A stretch of DNA of 64,000 nucleotides from Spodoptera frugiperda (GCF_023101765.2 NC_064238.1:3780001-3844000), one strand, 5' to 3'. Shown: positions 24,017 through 35,835, counted from the first letter of the stretch. Translations and numbers: made by a program. Notes: a model not told the origin generated them from the letters alone.

Positions 24017-26935
24017 GCTTTTTTATGTTCGTTTATTAATTTTCCAACCTATTTTGACTCACACGTCCCATAAGTACTAAATAGTCTGACTGTAGAACTG
24101 AGCAATTAATAAAGAAACGAAACAGTGCTTGTTAGCATGCAAATGCCGCAATCCTGGGAAGATTCTGCGGCAATATTCAAGTCGTTAGTGTTTGTGCAGC
24201 CCACTGCACAAGTGCAAAAAGGGTTCGCCGCTTCGCCAATGTAAATGACAATTTAATAATAGCAACGCTCTTTGCAACGTAAATTACGAAAGCTTTTATG
24301 AGATTTGAACTACTTTTTTAATATCTTTTTCATTAACGGCGCGTTTAATTTGTCCCAGTTTTTTGATATTACGGTTTTAATTTGCAACTAAACGGGTGCA
24401 GGTGGTTTAAGTGATTTTATGGCTGTGTAGCAAAATGAATGAGTTTCTCTTTGCGCGTGTTTTACGCTATAAATGTCAATATTACTTATATTTAGTACAT
24501 AATTTTCGTTGGAATCGCTTCCCCAATGTAGTCTTTTGTGTAATACTTTTCCCGGAAAAGATAGAAATCTAATTGGTTTTCGTCGATTCGAACACGAATT
24601 TATTTTGTATTAGTTTCTATTTCACATGAAATACGTAGAATTCTGATTATTTTATGTATATTATTTTCTTTCTTGGTAATAGAATATTCCTTCCGAAGTT
24701 TGTTCAGCGTTCTTCCGCTTTTTTAGTTCCTAACACAAAGGGCTGTAAGTGTAAGGGATGACTCAAAGAGGACATCTTTAGGAAGCCCAATTCTTCGCTT
24801 CATTTCCCCTCCACCCGATTCACGTTAAAAAGAGTGATTTGCGTCGCCTAGTCAATTTGTTCTTTTTGCTAGAGACATTATGTCAACGGTGGACAGTTAA
24901 TATTTGGCATTAATTTTAGTAGGTATAAAATAATTATTTTTGGAACGTTTTTCATTTATAAATCAAAGTACACCAACTTAGCGTACCCAAACGTCGACTG
25001 AAAAAAAAATATAAAAAATAGAGAGTGTTAGATATAATTATGTTGGATAGTATTAGTAGTTATTTGGCAATGAAAAATTAATTACTTATACCCAATTACC
25101 TACTTAATTTAATCTAATTAAGTACCTAGGTGGGGCGCCCTAGATGAACATAATATCGACCAGATTAACGATATATAAAAAGGGCCAATTTAAAAGTGTT
25201 GATGAAAAAAAAAGGTTTGTAAGAATCGTAGCAAACATCATTCCGTAGCCTCTGTCTACTTCCACACAGTAGACAAGCGTGCAGTTACGTATGTATGCAG
25301 GAAAGTCCTTAGCTAATAATCTCTACAACATGAATTAATAGTAAGTCAACTCAACACAAAAAAAAACATCGTTTTCCCGCCTACTTCTTCAGTGAATAAG
25401 CCCGTGATCTTCAATTCCTCATTGAACCCAACCCCATCTTTTAATATTCTTGTTACAAGAAAATTGAGGCCATTCCCTAAGGCTACGGTTATTCTATTTA
25501 GTTTTGATTAAATTTATCTTTACTCCAAAGGTTATCCACCAACTTTGCTTTGGTTAATTTTATAATGGTTTTATTTGTATAAATACTAGCTTTAGCTAGC
25601 GATTTTGCTTAAGTTATGAGGATAGTAATATAATATATTGAACCTAAAAACTAAAAATTAAAAAGGTTTAACTTAACCTATCACATCAGAGTTGAACACA
25701 ACAGCGCCAAGCCAAAATAGAAAAAAAATTTATTATTATATTAAGTCAGCCTAATTATAACTCAGTAGTGTACTAATTAGGTAATACCTAAGTATACTAG
25801 AAATAGAAGAACGTACTTTAGAATTTTAATTATACCTAAGTTCTAAATATATCATAAGACATTCACACAAAAAATCTCAAATTAGCTAGACACCCACTCA
25901 AAAAAAGTTAACACCTACTTTCCCTAAGAACGTCTATAACAAAAACAGAATAATCTATTATTTCGCAGAAAATAACCTTGAATATAGAAGCCGTTGAGTT
26001 ATTAGACTAGACATGAAATAAATGAGATCACATTACGGAATCCTATTGTGTCTAATGTCGTGATCGTTCCATGCCGGTAGTTGTCAGCGGAGCAAGATAT
26101 TAGCGAGAATGGCTCCACTAATGTGTATATTTATGTTGATATCGTACCATACAGACATATTTCGAACGTTATCATTCATATGCGGAAAAAAACCTGCTGA
26201 TTAGGGCGTTTCTTTGTTGCTTGAACTTTTTTGTAGACAATGGAGTGTTGTTTCCCTATCAACGTAGTTAAGAATTAAGGAATTGTAAAGAGAATCGAGA
26301 AGGAGGTTGTTTACTCGCTTTTTCCATTGAATTCGACCCTGTTTATGGGTCAAAATTCCTTGAAATCGGCTCGATTCACAATAAGAAACAAAAAAATAAT
26401 AATTAGGCTCTTTACAATAGAAACTAGAAAAAGGGATACTGAAAAGAAAAGTCACGTGAAAATAAGTATTGCTAACTCTTATAAGCAAATATGGGTCCTC
26501 AAAAGTTAAGGGTAGGGTCCCAAAAAATCGCAAAGGTAGCATGAATAGAACTGTGAATGTGAAAGAAATATGAAGTGTTCGGTAGTCGTAAATATTAGCG
26601 TTCGATTTGACGATCCGAATTGCTGACTGTGCGTTGAACTTGCCGTCTTAAGGGTCAGGGGGCCTATCCCTGAGGCGATAAAACGACTAATATATATTAC
26701 GTTCAGGTAATAAAATGGGTCAACTTATTGGTTACCTATGTCTTTGGCATACGTTTCTAGCTGACGAGTCGGTATGAAAATTTGAATGTGGGGCAAATAA
26801 GTGGCGTCATGTCGCTGTTACGATAATATGGTTTGCAGTCAGCGTTTACTGATACTTTCAATTCTAGAAGTTCGCAGTTATTTTTATTTGTGATGAAAAT
26901 TATTAGGATTTCTTTTCTCAGCTTGTTTCTTTATG
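24017..26935. other. AT-rich segment, no gene recognised
   Basis: A CpG-containing patch at 24110-24250 includes an octamer ATGCAAAT (near 24137), a POU-factor-type site, and a GC-richer stretch. This is a weak hint of regulatory DNA at most. The minus-strand 113-codon frame at 26201-26542 overlaps a 60-codon frame on the opposite strand and has no motif. Confidence 0.35.
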
Positions 26936-27079
26936 CTTTTGAGGGAGGAAATCATTCAATGACTTATCTCGCCTTTGGGTGATGGAAGGAGTGTCAGACT
27001 GTTTTTGACTAAATCCAACCCTTCCTACTCCTACTTTTTGAATCGGACCTCAGTAACCCACTAGACAGTCCGCAGCAGC
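26936..27079 (-). mobile_element. R1-like LINE tail, 5'-truncated and diverged
   Basis: On the plus strand it runs TTTTGAGGGAGGAAATCATT, GACTTATCTCGCC, GGAGTGTCAGACTG and CCTACTCCTACTTTTTGAAT, then CAGTCCGCAGC. Boundaries are from the T run and the CCGCAGC block. No clear target duplication is seen. Confidence 0.7.
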
Positions 27080-27524
27080 TGATCATACAAATTGGTACCC
27101 ATAAAGTACCATGTTAATTAATGAACTTATAACTATGATAAATTAAATTGTAACACATTATTTTCATGTATCTAAATGTAAATACACAACATCCAAACTA
27201 AATATGAAAGGTCAAGCGTAAAATATTAGAAAATACACTGAAAAATCCTTCATCAAAAGATAAAATTACTAATAATTTGTTATACCTATACATAACATAC
27301 CTGTACATAAAATATATAATAAGTTAAGTTTGTTACAGTAACCTGCGCAAACAACTCTTATTTCTCAGAAAGGACGAAATGGTTGTTCGATATATTATTT
27401 TATAAAGTATTGTTATTCATATCAAAATACCTTTTATACTGAGAGAGGGTTTTATTTTCGAGTGCGGCTTCAAAACCTACCAACGGCAAATAACGATGTG
27501 ACAATTTTCGAGTTATATGTACTT

Positions 27525-27715
27525 AATAAGATTATTTAGACACCGCTGACAAATTATGAAGGAAAACATTGTGAGGAAACCTGTGCTTATAATTTCTAAT
27601 TATAGGTTTGAAATCGCCAACCTTGAACAAGCGCGGTGATTAATGCTCAAACCTTTTCCATCCGAGAAGAGGCTTTGGTCAGCAGTGGCCACTTATAGGT
27701 TGTTGATGGGATTTC
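27525..27715 (+). mobile_element. 3' end of RTE-like LINE (QQW family)
   Basis: GACACCGCTGACAAATTATG starts a long copy. It continues with GTGAGGAAACCTGTGCTTAT and GAACAAGCGCGGTGATTAAT, and ends with GGCTTTGGTCAGCAGTGGCC and ACTTATAGGTTGTTGATG. It is colinear with 3520-3700. Confidence 0.7.
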
Positions 27716-28380
27716 TAATATTATACATAGATTATACGCTCCTTATCTACATAGGTATATATGTATAGAGTTTTGAAATCAAAATCTCCAACTTTATTCA
27801 GTCTTCCAACCTTCTAAGAAGCTATCAAAGTAGATGCTTACACGTGGATGGGATCCCTATCCTAATATTTATCAGCCTAGGTTTACACTAAATTCAAACT
27901 TAGGTCTCAGAATACCATTTCCAAGAAATGATCCCTATAGCGTTAATAACATTATTAATCTTATTAAGACAAACATTTCTCGTGTTATTAAGTAGAACAC
28001 CAATAATTCCGGACAAAGGGCTTTACTGGTAATAAAATTACTGAATATACATAGGTATCGAGGTATCGTTATTAAGGTCCTGTCTGCCTTAATGCGAAGG
28101 TTTCCTACCTTCCTTGATTAAATTGTTTTCACACTTCAGTGGTTTCTTGGGATTGAGATCAGATAATGTTGTTAAGGTTTAGATTTGTGTAAAATAAATT
28201 ATCTTCGAGTTCAATGACTTGGTTTCGATTTTAGGCGCGTGGATTGCTTGATTTACGATTGCCTAGTTTCTGAATATAAATTAATCAACGATTCAGCGAT
28301 GGCTCGCTTTCTAAGTCTGATAGTCTGGTATTCTAAAGAATGAGGTCTTATTTACGATTTAATTCTCAATAAAAACCTGT
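27716..28380. other. AT-rich segment, no feature seen
   Basis: Nothing recognisable was found. A small direct duplication, AGGTATCGAGGTATCG, occurs near 28055. Confidence 0.4.
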
Positions 28381-28479
28381 GACTCCTCTGGTGTTGCGGG
28401 TGTCCATAGGCGGCGCTGATCGCTTACCATCAGATGATCAGTATGCTCGTTTGTCCCCTATTACATAAAAAATAAATAA
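28381..28479 (+). mobile_element. A-tailed retroelement tail (CATAAAA family), 3' part
   Basis: GACTCCTCTGGTGTTGCGGG is followed by GTCCATAGGCGGC, CTTACCATCAGATGATCAG, TATGCTCGTTTG and ATTACATAAAAAATAAATAA. It is 5' truncated. Confidence 0.75.
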
Positions 28480-29285
28480 ATATTCTTCTGGGTACTTTCC
28501 CTATTGACGCCGATGCTGCGAATTTTTTGATGCTATTAGTCATTTTTATAAAAAATATTTTAGAAATAAATAAATATACCAAAAATCTTTAATCAACTTT
28601 TGAGATTAAAAAATATAGAAATAAACAGAAAAATAATTTTAGATTGCTTCGTATAATAAAACTAAATTGAAATCCCCCTGTGAATAAATACCCTTTGTTA
28701 ATAGATGAGTGTTGACTTTATGAAAAATAATGACTAGGTTTGAAATATTTTATTTATAGAATTGCAAACATACTATTTCCTTATTAAAATATTTTTTACA
28801 TTAAGAAAAAATAGCCAAAGTAAAAATCGCTCATTAACTAACTCAAGTATTTTTTGTTACTCAGTAGTTATCAAAATCAAAAGATTGTATAGATAGTACG
28901 TAATGATGTGTAGGTTGACATAATTATTATCATACATTATGATCTTTGATTGCATTACTATTGATTTCGTTTTTATGTACAACTAGTTTTTGCCCGCTTA
29001 AGGGACAGAAGCTTTATGCGTGCAAAGTCTCAGTCTGATCGGTTTAAAATTAACAAAGTTTTATACCTTATTTTATCAACTTAAGGTAGAATTAATAAAA
29101 ACCCTTTCGTAGCGGATGCCTACGTCACAACCATAGCTGCATGCTAAATTGCATTTAATTTCATGGGCAGTGCGTTGATAGATTACTATGTCAGTCAGTC
29201 ACCTTTGACTTATATATTTTTAGACCAGACCCACGATGAAACACGGTTTCATCCGTGACCTTTGTTGCATAGGGTCGTATGTGAC
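28480..29285. other. AT-rich segment, no feature seen
   Basis: A very AT-rich stretch without recognised repeats or coding frames. Confidence 0.45.
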
Positions 29286-29400
29286 TTTGACTTTGTCAAA
29301 GTCAAAACATTTATTTAAGTTAATCCTAAATTAGGTTCTATTGAAATGACAATTTGAATTTTCCGTCAGTCTGTCTGTTTGTCTGTCTGTCAGTGAAGCT
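29286..29400. repeat. Palindrome plus TCTG/TTTG microsatellite
   Basis: TTTGACTTTG (29286-29295) and CAAAGTCAAA (29297-29306) pair perfectly around a single T. AACATTTATTTAAG follows, the type of 3' tail seen on lepidopteran LINEs. At 29368-29394 lies an imperfect CTGTCTGTTTGTCTGTCTG microsatellite. This is probably a degraded retroelement end; the family is unresolved. Confidence 0.5.
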
Positions 29401-30051
29401 AGATACTAGTTCCAAAGTATACCTTCGAATGGAGAAGAACGAGCAAGACTCTACTATAATTTTCTCTCTCATAAAAATTTTTGCTCCATAATTTTTCCAA
29501 AAAGTAGGCTTTGCTGATTCACTAAGAAAATGCCGTATTTTTTTTAATCTGTACAGCCTTGAATAGGACTGTATGTCGCTACATATTTTTATTTTACAAA
29601 ATATATCTTGATTAATATACCTATTTAACTAGAAGTGTGTACAAACAAACATAAAAACTCTACAGATTAATCATAATAGTAATAGATTATCTAGGAATGA
29701 GGAAACTTAGTGATGTTTGCCTTCACAGCCTCCTGCTTGTCACGACAATCGCATTTCTATCCGGCTTATAAATATTATACGAGGCAGATTGTTGTATCAT
29801 TAAAATTGTAATATCTTAGTCAATGACTATAATGAATCTTTATGTATAGGAGTTTCTCGGGAATAGTAATTTATAGGCAGGCGTTTATCTTAACGTTGAG
29901 ACAGATAACATAATATATTAGTGGTATATAAATAGGTAGTAGATGCCTATTTTCGTTCATGTATTATTATCGTTCCCAGTTTGATCGGAGGAAGAGGATA
30001 GAAGCACTAGTTACTATTCGTGTTACTATTCGTACAATGTCAAAATCACAG

Positions 30052-30213
30052 TAATATTATAAATATGAAAGTTTGTTTGTTTGGATGTTTGTTCGTCAAT
30101 CACGCTGAAACTACTCAACGGATTTTGATGAATTTTTGGTATACAGATATGAGCTGATTTGGATAATAGGATACTTTTTTTCCTGCGGGAACGTGGGTGA
30201 AGCTACTGGCAGA
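30052..30213 (+). mobile_element. Lepidopteran interspersed repeat (ACTCAACGGATTTTGATG type)
   Basis: The ordered blocks are ATTATAAATATGAAAGTTTG, TTTGTTTGGATGTTTGTTCG, ACTACTCAACGGATTTTGAT, TGGTATACAGATATGAGC and TCCTGCGGGAACGTGGG before GCTACTGGC. This arrangement is very common in moth genomes. I cannot tell from the sequence whether it is a LINE tail or a non-autonomous Helitron. Fragments occur at 20258, 48470, 52886, 54639 and 63321. Confidence 0.7.
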
Positions 30214-30734
30214 AACTGGAACGTCATAAATATAGATATGTCCACGTGAGTTTACCTGGGGATCGTAACCGAAAAAAATAAAACGATAAAAGATGGTAGC
30301 TGTTAAACATAGATACAGTTCTAAAAAGATATCTGATTTTCAATAATGATCCAAAAGTAAATCGAAACAAAAGTTCACGAACCAACATTAAGCATCTTAC
30401 AGCAAAATCCATTCAGCAATAAATGTTGTTAGCAAAACCAGATTTAAAGATAATTTTGATACCAAATACCTTGACTGAACTAGGTATCGAATCCTATTAG
30501 AATTCGGGTTTTTGATCCCTTTATTGTAAGGAATAAGCCGGATCTATGTTTCGAAAGCCTAAACGTTCGGATTTGATATTTTATCAAGAAATTGTATTCT
30601 AATTTTTGGGATTTCTTAGGCTAAATGTGTTCTGGGATTTCGATTTTCGAATTGGATACTATACAAATGTTTCGTTGTAATGCGCTATTATTAGGTACTA
30701 GTTATTTACTTTATTATTGTACGTACGTTTGATT
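30214..30734. other. AT-rich segment, no feature seen
   Basis: A 62-codon minus-strand frame (30224-30412) shows no motif. Confidence 0.4.
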
Positions 30735-31047
30735 GCACGGTTGGCGCGGTGGCTGGGCGACCGGCTGCACTGCAATGTGTAACGGGTTTAATTCCCGCAC
30801 GAAGCAACACTTTGTATGATCCACAAGTTGTGATTTTGGGTCTGGGTGTCATGTGTTGAAATCGTTGTGTGAGTGAGGTTTCCGGAGGCCCAATTACTGT
30901 CAATACCCGATTTCCCAACAACCCTTAAATTCCTAATCCCCAAAAGGCAACGCACTTGTATGCACACGCCTCGGGTGTCCATGGGCGGCGGCGATTGCTT
31001 ACCATCAGGTAATCCATCTGCTCGTTTACCGGCTTATACCATAAAAA
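30735..31047 (+). mobile_element. Chimeric SINE: tRNA head fused to CATAAAA-family tail
   Basis: Positions 30735-30857 match the head and front body of the tRNA-derived SINE at 34734. The A-box-like TGGCGCGGTGGC and B-box-like GGGTTTAATTCCC are present, then GGGTCTGGGTGTCATGTG. Instead of the normal SINE body, the sequence then switches near 30860 to TTGTGTGAGTGAGGTTTCCG and the full CATAAAA-family tail (GGAGGCCCAATTAC, CCCATGGGCGGC-type block, GCTTATACCATAAAAA). The two halves occur separately elsewhere in the window. Confidence 0.8.
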
Positions 31048-32083
31048 GGGAAATTGACGCGGGCAAAGCTGTGAATAAGAGATAGTTAGTAAATAGTTTT
31101 CATTTCTAGCAATAATATGAGCACTATATTCTGGAACAGGCAACTTATTAAAATGGCGCCCAGCCAGCTATTAGATGTTTTATTTTAATATCTCATATAT
31201 CACCCACAGGACTGTGAAATATTACGCCTGCCTCCAACTATAGATTAGACCTACTTTTATGTTTTATGATGAATAGAGTACGTTCTTTTAAATAGTTATA
31301 AATTATTATTATATATAAAACTGTTGAACGTAGGATAATACAGTTGTGAATCATGGGTAGATGATAACAGTGAAACTTGAAATTAAAATATCACCCAATT
31401 TCCATTTATAGATAAATAACATGAAGGTACTAAATCGTTTTCGTAAATAAAATTTTAATTAAAAAATTGTGCCTATCAATGTTTCTATTAAACATAAAAT
31501 TCAAAGTTAGCTTTATAGGTCATAGCTAACATAAACCATCCCGATCCAACAGGCTCAGTGCCCCCAATGACCCCAATCACATAATTTGGAAAAAACTAGG
31601 TAAGTATGACACACGTAATTCATTTAATATACTCCTCAGTCTACCCTTTCACTGAAGGATCATTAAGCCAAATATCATCTATTTTTATTTATCATTAGAA
31701 AAGGTCGATTGTCCTCAATATAAGGGTACAAATTATGCGCTACATTATAAGCGACCTACGCCATACTTTGCCATAAATAAGGGGTGTCCCGAATGCCAAA
31801 CTCCGGCATTTAACTACGATATGAAATAACTCAAGCTAGTTACTTGCGCACAATATCGCTCAACTTGCTCTGAGTACGCTTAACGTCACATACTAATTAT
31901 GCACGGATCATGGATAGCTAGTTTGTGACATAATGCATTAGTGCTTAGAGCTAAATTAGGTTGTAAGTATAGTAGAATATTTTATAAAGTAATTTCATTC
32001 CTTGCAAGTTTAGGTAAAGGAGTTACAGTACAACAATTTTTATTGTTGTTATGTCTTGTGTTAAAGAGGATACATTTTTTATT
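31048..32083. other. AT-rich segment, no feature seen
   Basis: Minor open frames only. No repeats recognised. Confidence 0.4.
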
Positions 32084-32251
32084 GGGAGCTGCGGACAACG
32101 TAGCGAACTCGCTACGTTGTTCCAACTCAAAGCAGGAGATGGAACGTAGTAGAACGTAGAACGGAGTAGTTTTTAATCAGTTAGAGTCTAACGTTCTCTC
32201 TTGCCTCTCCCTAGACGCACGAAAAGACGTTGAATGACTTTCCTCCATACG
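32084..32251 (+). mobile_element. R1-like LINE tail, plus orientation, rearranged by a palindrome
   Basis: GGGAGCTGCGGAC at the left and AAAGCAGGAGATGGAACG, AGTAGTTTTTAATCAG and TTGAATGACTTTCCTCC downstream identify the tail family. Where other copies read ACTACCTAGCGGGTTTACC, this copy has a perfect hairpin: ACAACGTAGCGA (32095-32106), AC, TCGCTACGTTGT (32109-32120). A local repeat of GAACGTAG follows near 32142-32160. Confidence 0.7.
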
Positions 32252-32570
32252 TGAAATTTTGGGATCTCTTCTCGGGTAATCCTCAATTTGTAGCTCTGGA
32301 AAAGTGTACCACACGTTTATAATAATAGCACAAATTCTGCCCTGCTCAGTTATAAAAAAATGCTTTAAAGTGGGTACCTCAACAATAGCATACCCAACTT
32401 GAATTGAAACCAATCAATATCTTCAATATAAAACACAATAGCCAAAACCGTCAAACAGAACAAAGCTTAACCGTAACTCGATTCATAACTAAAGCACTTG
32501 CGCCTTCAACCATAATCTTCAACTTTATAGGATCCATCTTCTTAGTCACCGAAGTTTGTTATCGATGCAA

Positions 32571-32769
32571 TCAATGCCGGATTGATTTTATTGTAACTTT
32601 CGTGAGACATACTAAATTAATTATTATGTTATCGGCTTATCGAGTGTTTTGACGATTAACTCGACTAGTTTCAAGCCATGCAAGAGGCTCATATTCATCA
32701 TTCACTAGTCGAGTTAATCGTCAAAACACTTGAGTAAGCCGACATAATAATTAATTCAATGCCGGATTG
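32571..32769. repeat. Foldback element with 52-bp arms inside 14-bp direct repeats
   Basis: Arm 1 (about 32617-32669) and arm 2 (32704-32755) are inverted copies. Shared blocks are TTAATTATTATGTTATCGGC against GCCGACATAATAATTAA, and GTTTTGACGATTAACTCGAC against GTCGAGTTAATCGTCAAAAC. They mismatch at only a few positions around the TTATCGAGTG/CACTTGAGTAA part. The loop is about 34 nt. The structure lies between two exact copies of TCAATGCCGGATTG (32571-32584 and 32756-32769), which look like a target-site duplication with extra sequence on the left side. Confidence 0.75.
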
Positions 32770-33120
32770 TTGAGAACGACCATGCTTAGGGGTGAATATT
32801 CTAAGTCTGCAATGTACTACTTCAATTTCCCTTAACTATGCATCGTTTTATCACATTACGTATTCACGACTCCCTAGAGAACGCAGACTGTAAATGGTCA
32901 GCACCATGTCCAAAGATTAAGTAGTGTGGATTAGTTTTAAATGAAGTAGGTAGAATACAATTAGTAGTAGTAATCCGTGCAGGCATATTATGACAATTTA
33001 TTGATGGCTTAAAGTATTGCGATAAAGAGGTAAAAAGAGGTAATTGATGATTATGCTGACCTGATGGCGATTATCACAACAAGCAGGGGTAGAAGGTTAA
33101 TTCATAGAATACAATATTTA

Positions 33121-33387
33121 CGGTGCTTTACCACCAGTAATGTGCTATATAGCTATGCTACAAAGATACAATAGCTAAGCTGTGAAACTATGTGACGGTT
33201 TCCGCAGATACTAAGCTATGTAGCTGTGCGAGGAAGATGCGCAGCTCGAGTATGTGATGTATCAATAGTAGGGAAGCTATGCCACCAGCCACCAGTGCTA
33301 AGCTACGTGTGCCAATGAATATAATTGGTGGAAGCCAAACGCATCCACAGCAACGTAGCATAGCACATCTCTGGTGGAAAAGCACCC
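33121..33387 (+). mobile_element. MITE, TTA-flanked (PIF/Harbinger-like), copy 2
   Basis: The left end is CGGTGCTTTACCACCAG and the right end CTCTGGTGGAAAAGCACCC. TTA occurs on both sides (33118-33120, 33388-33390). It has the same internal blocks as copy 1 (GCTAAGCTGTGAAACTATGT, ATCAATAGTAGGGAAGC, ATTGGTGGAAGCCAAAC). It is the best-preserved copy, with nearly matching termini. Confidence 0.85.
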
Positions 33388-33412
33388 TTACGATAGTAAC
33401 ATTAATAAAGCC

Positions 33413-33478
33413 ACCGAAAATTTGCTTAATAGAGATCCAGAGCCTGGAATCCAGGCTCTCCCATAAGCAAACTTTCGC
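33413..33478. repeat. Two-step hairpin
   Basis: The inner arms AGAGCCTGG and CCAGGCTCT pair perfectly around AAT (about 33439-33459). The outer arms GAAAATTTGCTTA and TAAGCAAACTTTC match at 12 of 13 positions. It lies just outside MITE copy 2. Confidence 0.75.
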
Positions 33479-33978
33479 TTTTCAATCTGTCTACCCTTTC
33501 AAGAAAACAAACTCGTGATTTTTCGTGTAAACCCATAACGTTGCTCTGAGTAACAAAATAAATAAACACAACGTGTGTTATTTTTGAGTAAAACGAACTG
33601 ATGTAGTAAACTTGTAAGCGCTTTTCTTATGTAAAACGTGGATAAACATCAACATACTTAACATGTATTAAATATTAATAACGTCGTAATGTGTACTCAG
33701 TTTTTAGGGAATTCCTGAAAATGTACCTATTTACGAGGTCCTTTATATAATGTTAGGTACAAAGTAAATGACTTGGTTTTATCGAATATTGTTAGACGTA
33801 ATAACGTGACGTCTATTCATTTTCTGATGGATTAGGCATTTGCGTCATTCTCATAAATGAGATCAAGGAAAATCTGTACTAGAATATTTATACCAGACTT
33901 AGGATTTTTAAACAATCCCTTAATAATAATGCTGATCATAAACTCTTTACTAAAAAGGCCGCCATGTCAACTTAGCTT

Positions 33979-34149
33979 TTGGCCCAGTGGGGTTGATGCC
34001 TGTTCCGGAGCTGCGGACTACCCAACGGGTTCACCGGAGCTCCGGCTCAGTAGTAGGACCGGGGTGGTTTTTAGTCAGTAAGAGTGACACTTGATCGCAC
34101 CTCGTCCAAGGCGAGAGAAGCCATTGCATGAGTTTCACTCCTAAAAAAA
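33979..34149 (+). mobile_element. R1-like LINE tail with A tail, plus orientation
   Basis: GGCCCAGTGGGGTTGATGCC, CGGAGCTGCGGACTACC, GGTGGTTTTTAGTCAGTAAG and CCAAGGCGAGAGAAGCC occur in the sense order of the LINE 3' untranslated region. The copy finishes in an A run at 34143-34149. It extends further 5' into the tail than most copies. Confidence 0.8.
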
Positions 34150-34733
34150 TTACAACTCAGATCATTGTTTATACGTGGTACTAAATATACGCAACTAAAA
34201 CGACGCTTCTACATTAATATGAAATAATCTTTGTCCTAACAGTAAATAGTTGCATTTTAGCGTTCACATTCAGTTCTCGGTAATGCTATTTCTGCATAGA
34301 GGTAAGCAAAATGTGCATACGTTAGGTGTTGTGCTGAGTCCCCAGATAATTGCACATTTCGCAGAGATCAGAAAACAATTTGATTTCACTGTAGTTGAAA
34401 CAATGTTGTTGTTATCTGCATACAGTGAATGTGGACTGGGAACATTTGCAGATTGCACACGATACGCTGGTCTAGTGTAGTTATTTTCGAAATAGATGTA
34501 ATTTAGCTTTAACTTACAACTTCATTACGATTGAATTTCGATGTATTTTAATTAATTTTGAAATTAGTTTGTGTTTTGGATTGGTATCGGGCGTGTTAAT
34601 AGCAATAGGACATTATATGAATTGTTTTAAGTCCGTTAAATATCTAATGTAGCTTCTAATCAAAATATGTATGCTGTATTTTGCCATATTTGGTGACAAG
34701 GATATATTATAAATAGAGATTTAGACTTAGACT
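34150..34733. other. AT-rich segment, no gene supported
   Basis: A 76-codon plus-strand frame (34250-34480) and a 62-codon frame on the opposite strand overlap fully. Neither has a domain I recognise. Confidence 0.35.
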
Positions 34734-34937
34734 GCACGGTTGGCGCAGTGGCTGGGCAACCGACTGCCGCGCAATGTGTAGTGGGTTCGATTTCCGCACG
34801 GAGCAAATCTTTGTGTGATCCATAAATTGTTGTTACGGGTCTGGGTGTCATGTGTATATGGCTTGTGTTTGTTAATGCACCTACGACACATGACAAAATC
34901 ATAATGTGACAAAAAAACGGCAACGTTTAAAAAAAAG
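34734..34937 (+). mobile_element. tRNA-derived SINE, essentially full length
   Basis: The head GCACGGTTGGCGCAGTGGC contains a good A box (TGGCGCAGTGG). The B box GGTTCGATTTC lies about 50 bases downstream. The body includes TTTGTGTGATCCATAAATTG, GGGTCTGGGTGTCATGTG and AATGCACCTACGACACATGA. It ends GGCAACGTTTAAAAAAAAG. This family is abundant in noctuoid moths in my experience. It provides the reference for the chimeric copy at 30735 and the inverted copy at 63805. Confidence 0.85.
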
Positions 34938-35707
34938 AAATAAGAGTAAGCAATAAAAATAAAACTTATGAACAACACATTATCCGAAACACTCTTTTCA
35001 ATTTACTTCCCAACAAATGGAATAACATAAAGCGAAAGGCAGATACCGATCATTAACTCCATACTACCTTTAGATTGCGTGCGCCAAATGAATAGATCTC
35101 TCGTTATCTTCAGGCACCCTTTGAGGCGTACAGCTGATACCTGAGATCTATTATGACGTTATAACTTTCAAAGAACATCTGAGTCCCCAGTGAACTCGTA
35201 AGGTTCCCCTGATCTCGAACATTTAACCGGTCGGCAGGAGGAAACGATCCGTTGACGTTACGTTGGGACGGAGTTGAATACTCAATATGCTATTTAGGTA
35301 AAAGGGTTTATCGATGATGGGAAATTCGATAATACCATCACGCAGCTTTGCGGGCTTTATTCATAATAGAAAATGGGAGTAAACACGTTGATATTCAGCA
35401 TGTGTGCGGGTTTTCATGCGGGGTTGCGAACCGGGGTATGTATTGTGAAATCCATCAATTTTCATAATAACCCCGTGACTTATGTTCGGTATGAAGGGAA
35501 CATGATTTAAGTGACGTAGGTACTGATCGATTACAACGCCTTGCTGATTCCCCGTGTGCTAATAGCGTGGTGGTCAATGTGGTTGCACAATTATTGGAGC
35601 GTGATTTTACTGATTAATGAAGTTTGTAGTGGTTATGGTTTAATGAAAATTTAACTATGTTTATTGGTAATACGGTATTATTGTTTAACTGTTAGATAGA
35701 TACTCAT
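34938..35707. other. Single-copy segment, moderately GC, no gene recognised
   Basis: The stretch from 35040 to 35290 is less AT-biased than the surrounding DNA and contains no repeat that I know. It might be conserved noncoding sequence, but there is no direct evidence. Confidence 0.3.
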
Positions 35708-35835
35708 ATTTTTTTGGAATAGGGGGTAAACGAGCAGGTGTGTCACCTGATCAGCGCCGCTTATAGACACCCGCAAAACTAGAAGAGTCACAGTTGCGTG
35801 GACGGCCTTTTAAAAGGAATACGCTCTTTTCTTGA
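35708..35835 (-). mobile_element. A-tailed retroelement tail (CATAAAA family), inverted
   Basis: TTTGGAATAGGGGGTAAACG, AGCAGGTGTGTCACCTGATC, AGCGCCGCTTATAGACACCC and then GGCCTTTTAAAAGGAATACG form the reverse complement of the family seen at 28381 and 54676. Confidence 0.7.

Noticed and set aside
24130..24150. POU octamer ATGCAAAT as an enhancer
   Set aside because: A single 8-base match is expected by chance in 64 kb of AT-rich DNA.
34734..34810. Functional tRNA gene
   Set aside because: Good A and B boxes, but acceptor and anticodon stems do not pair; it is the head of a SINE.
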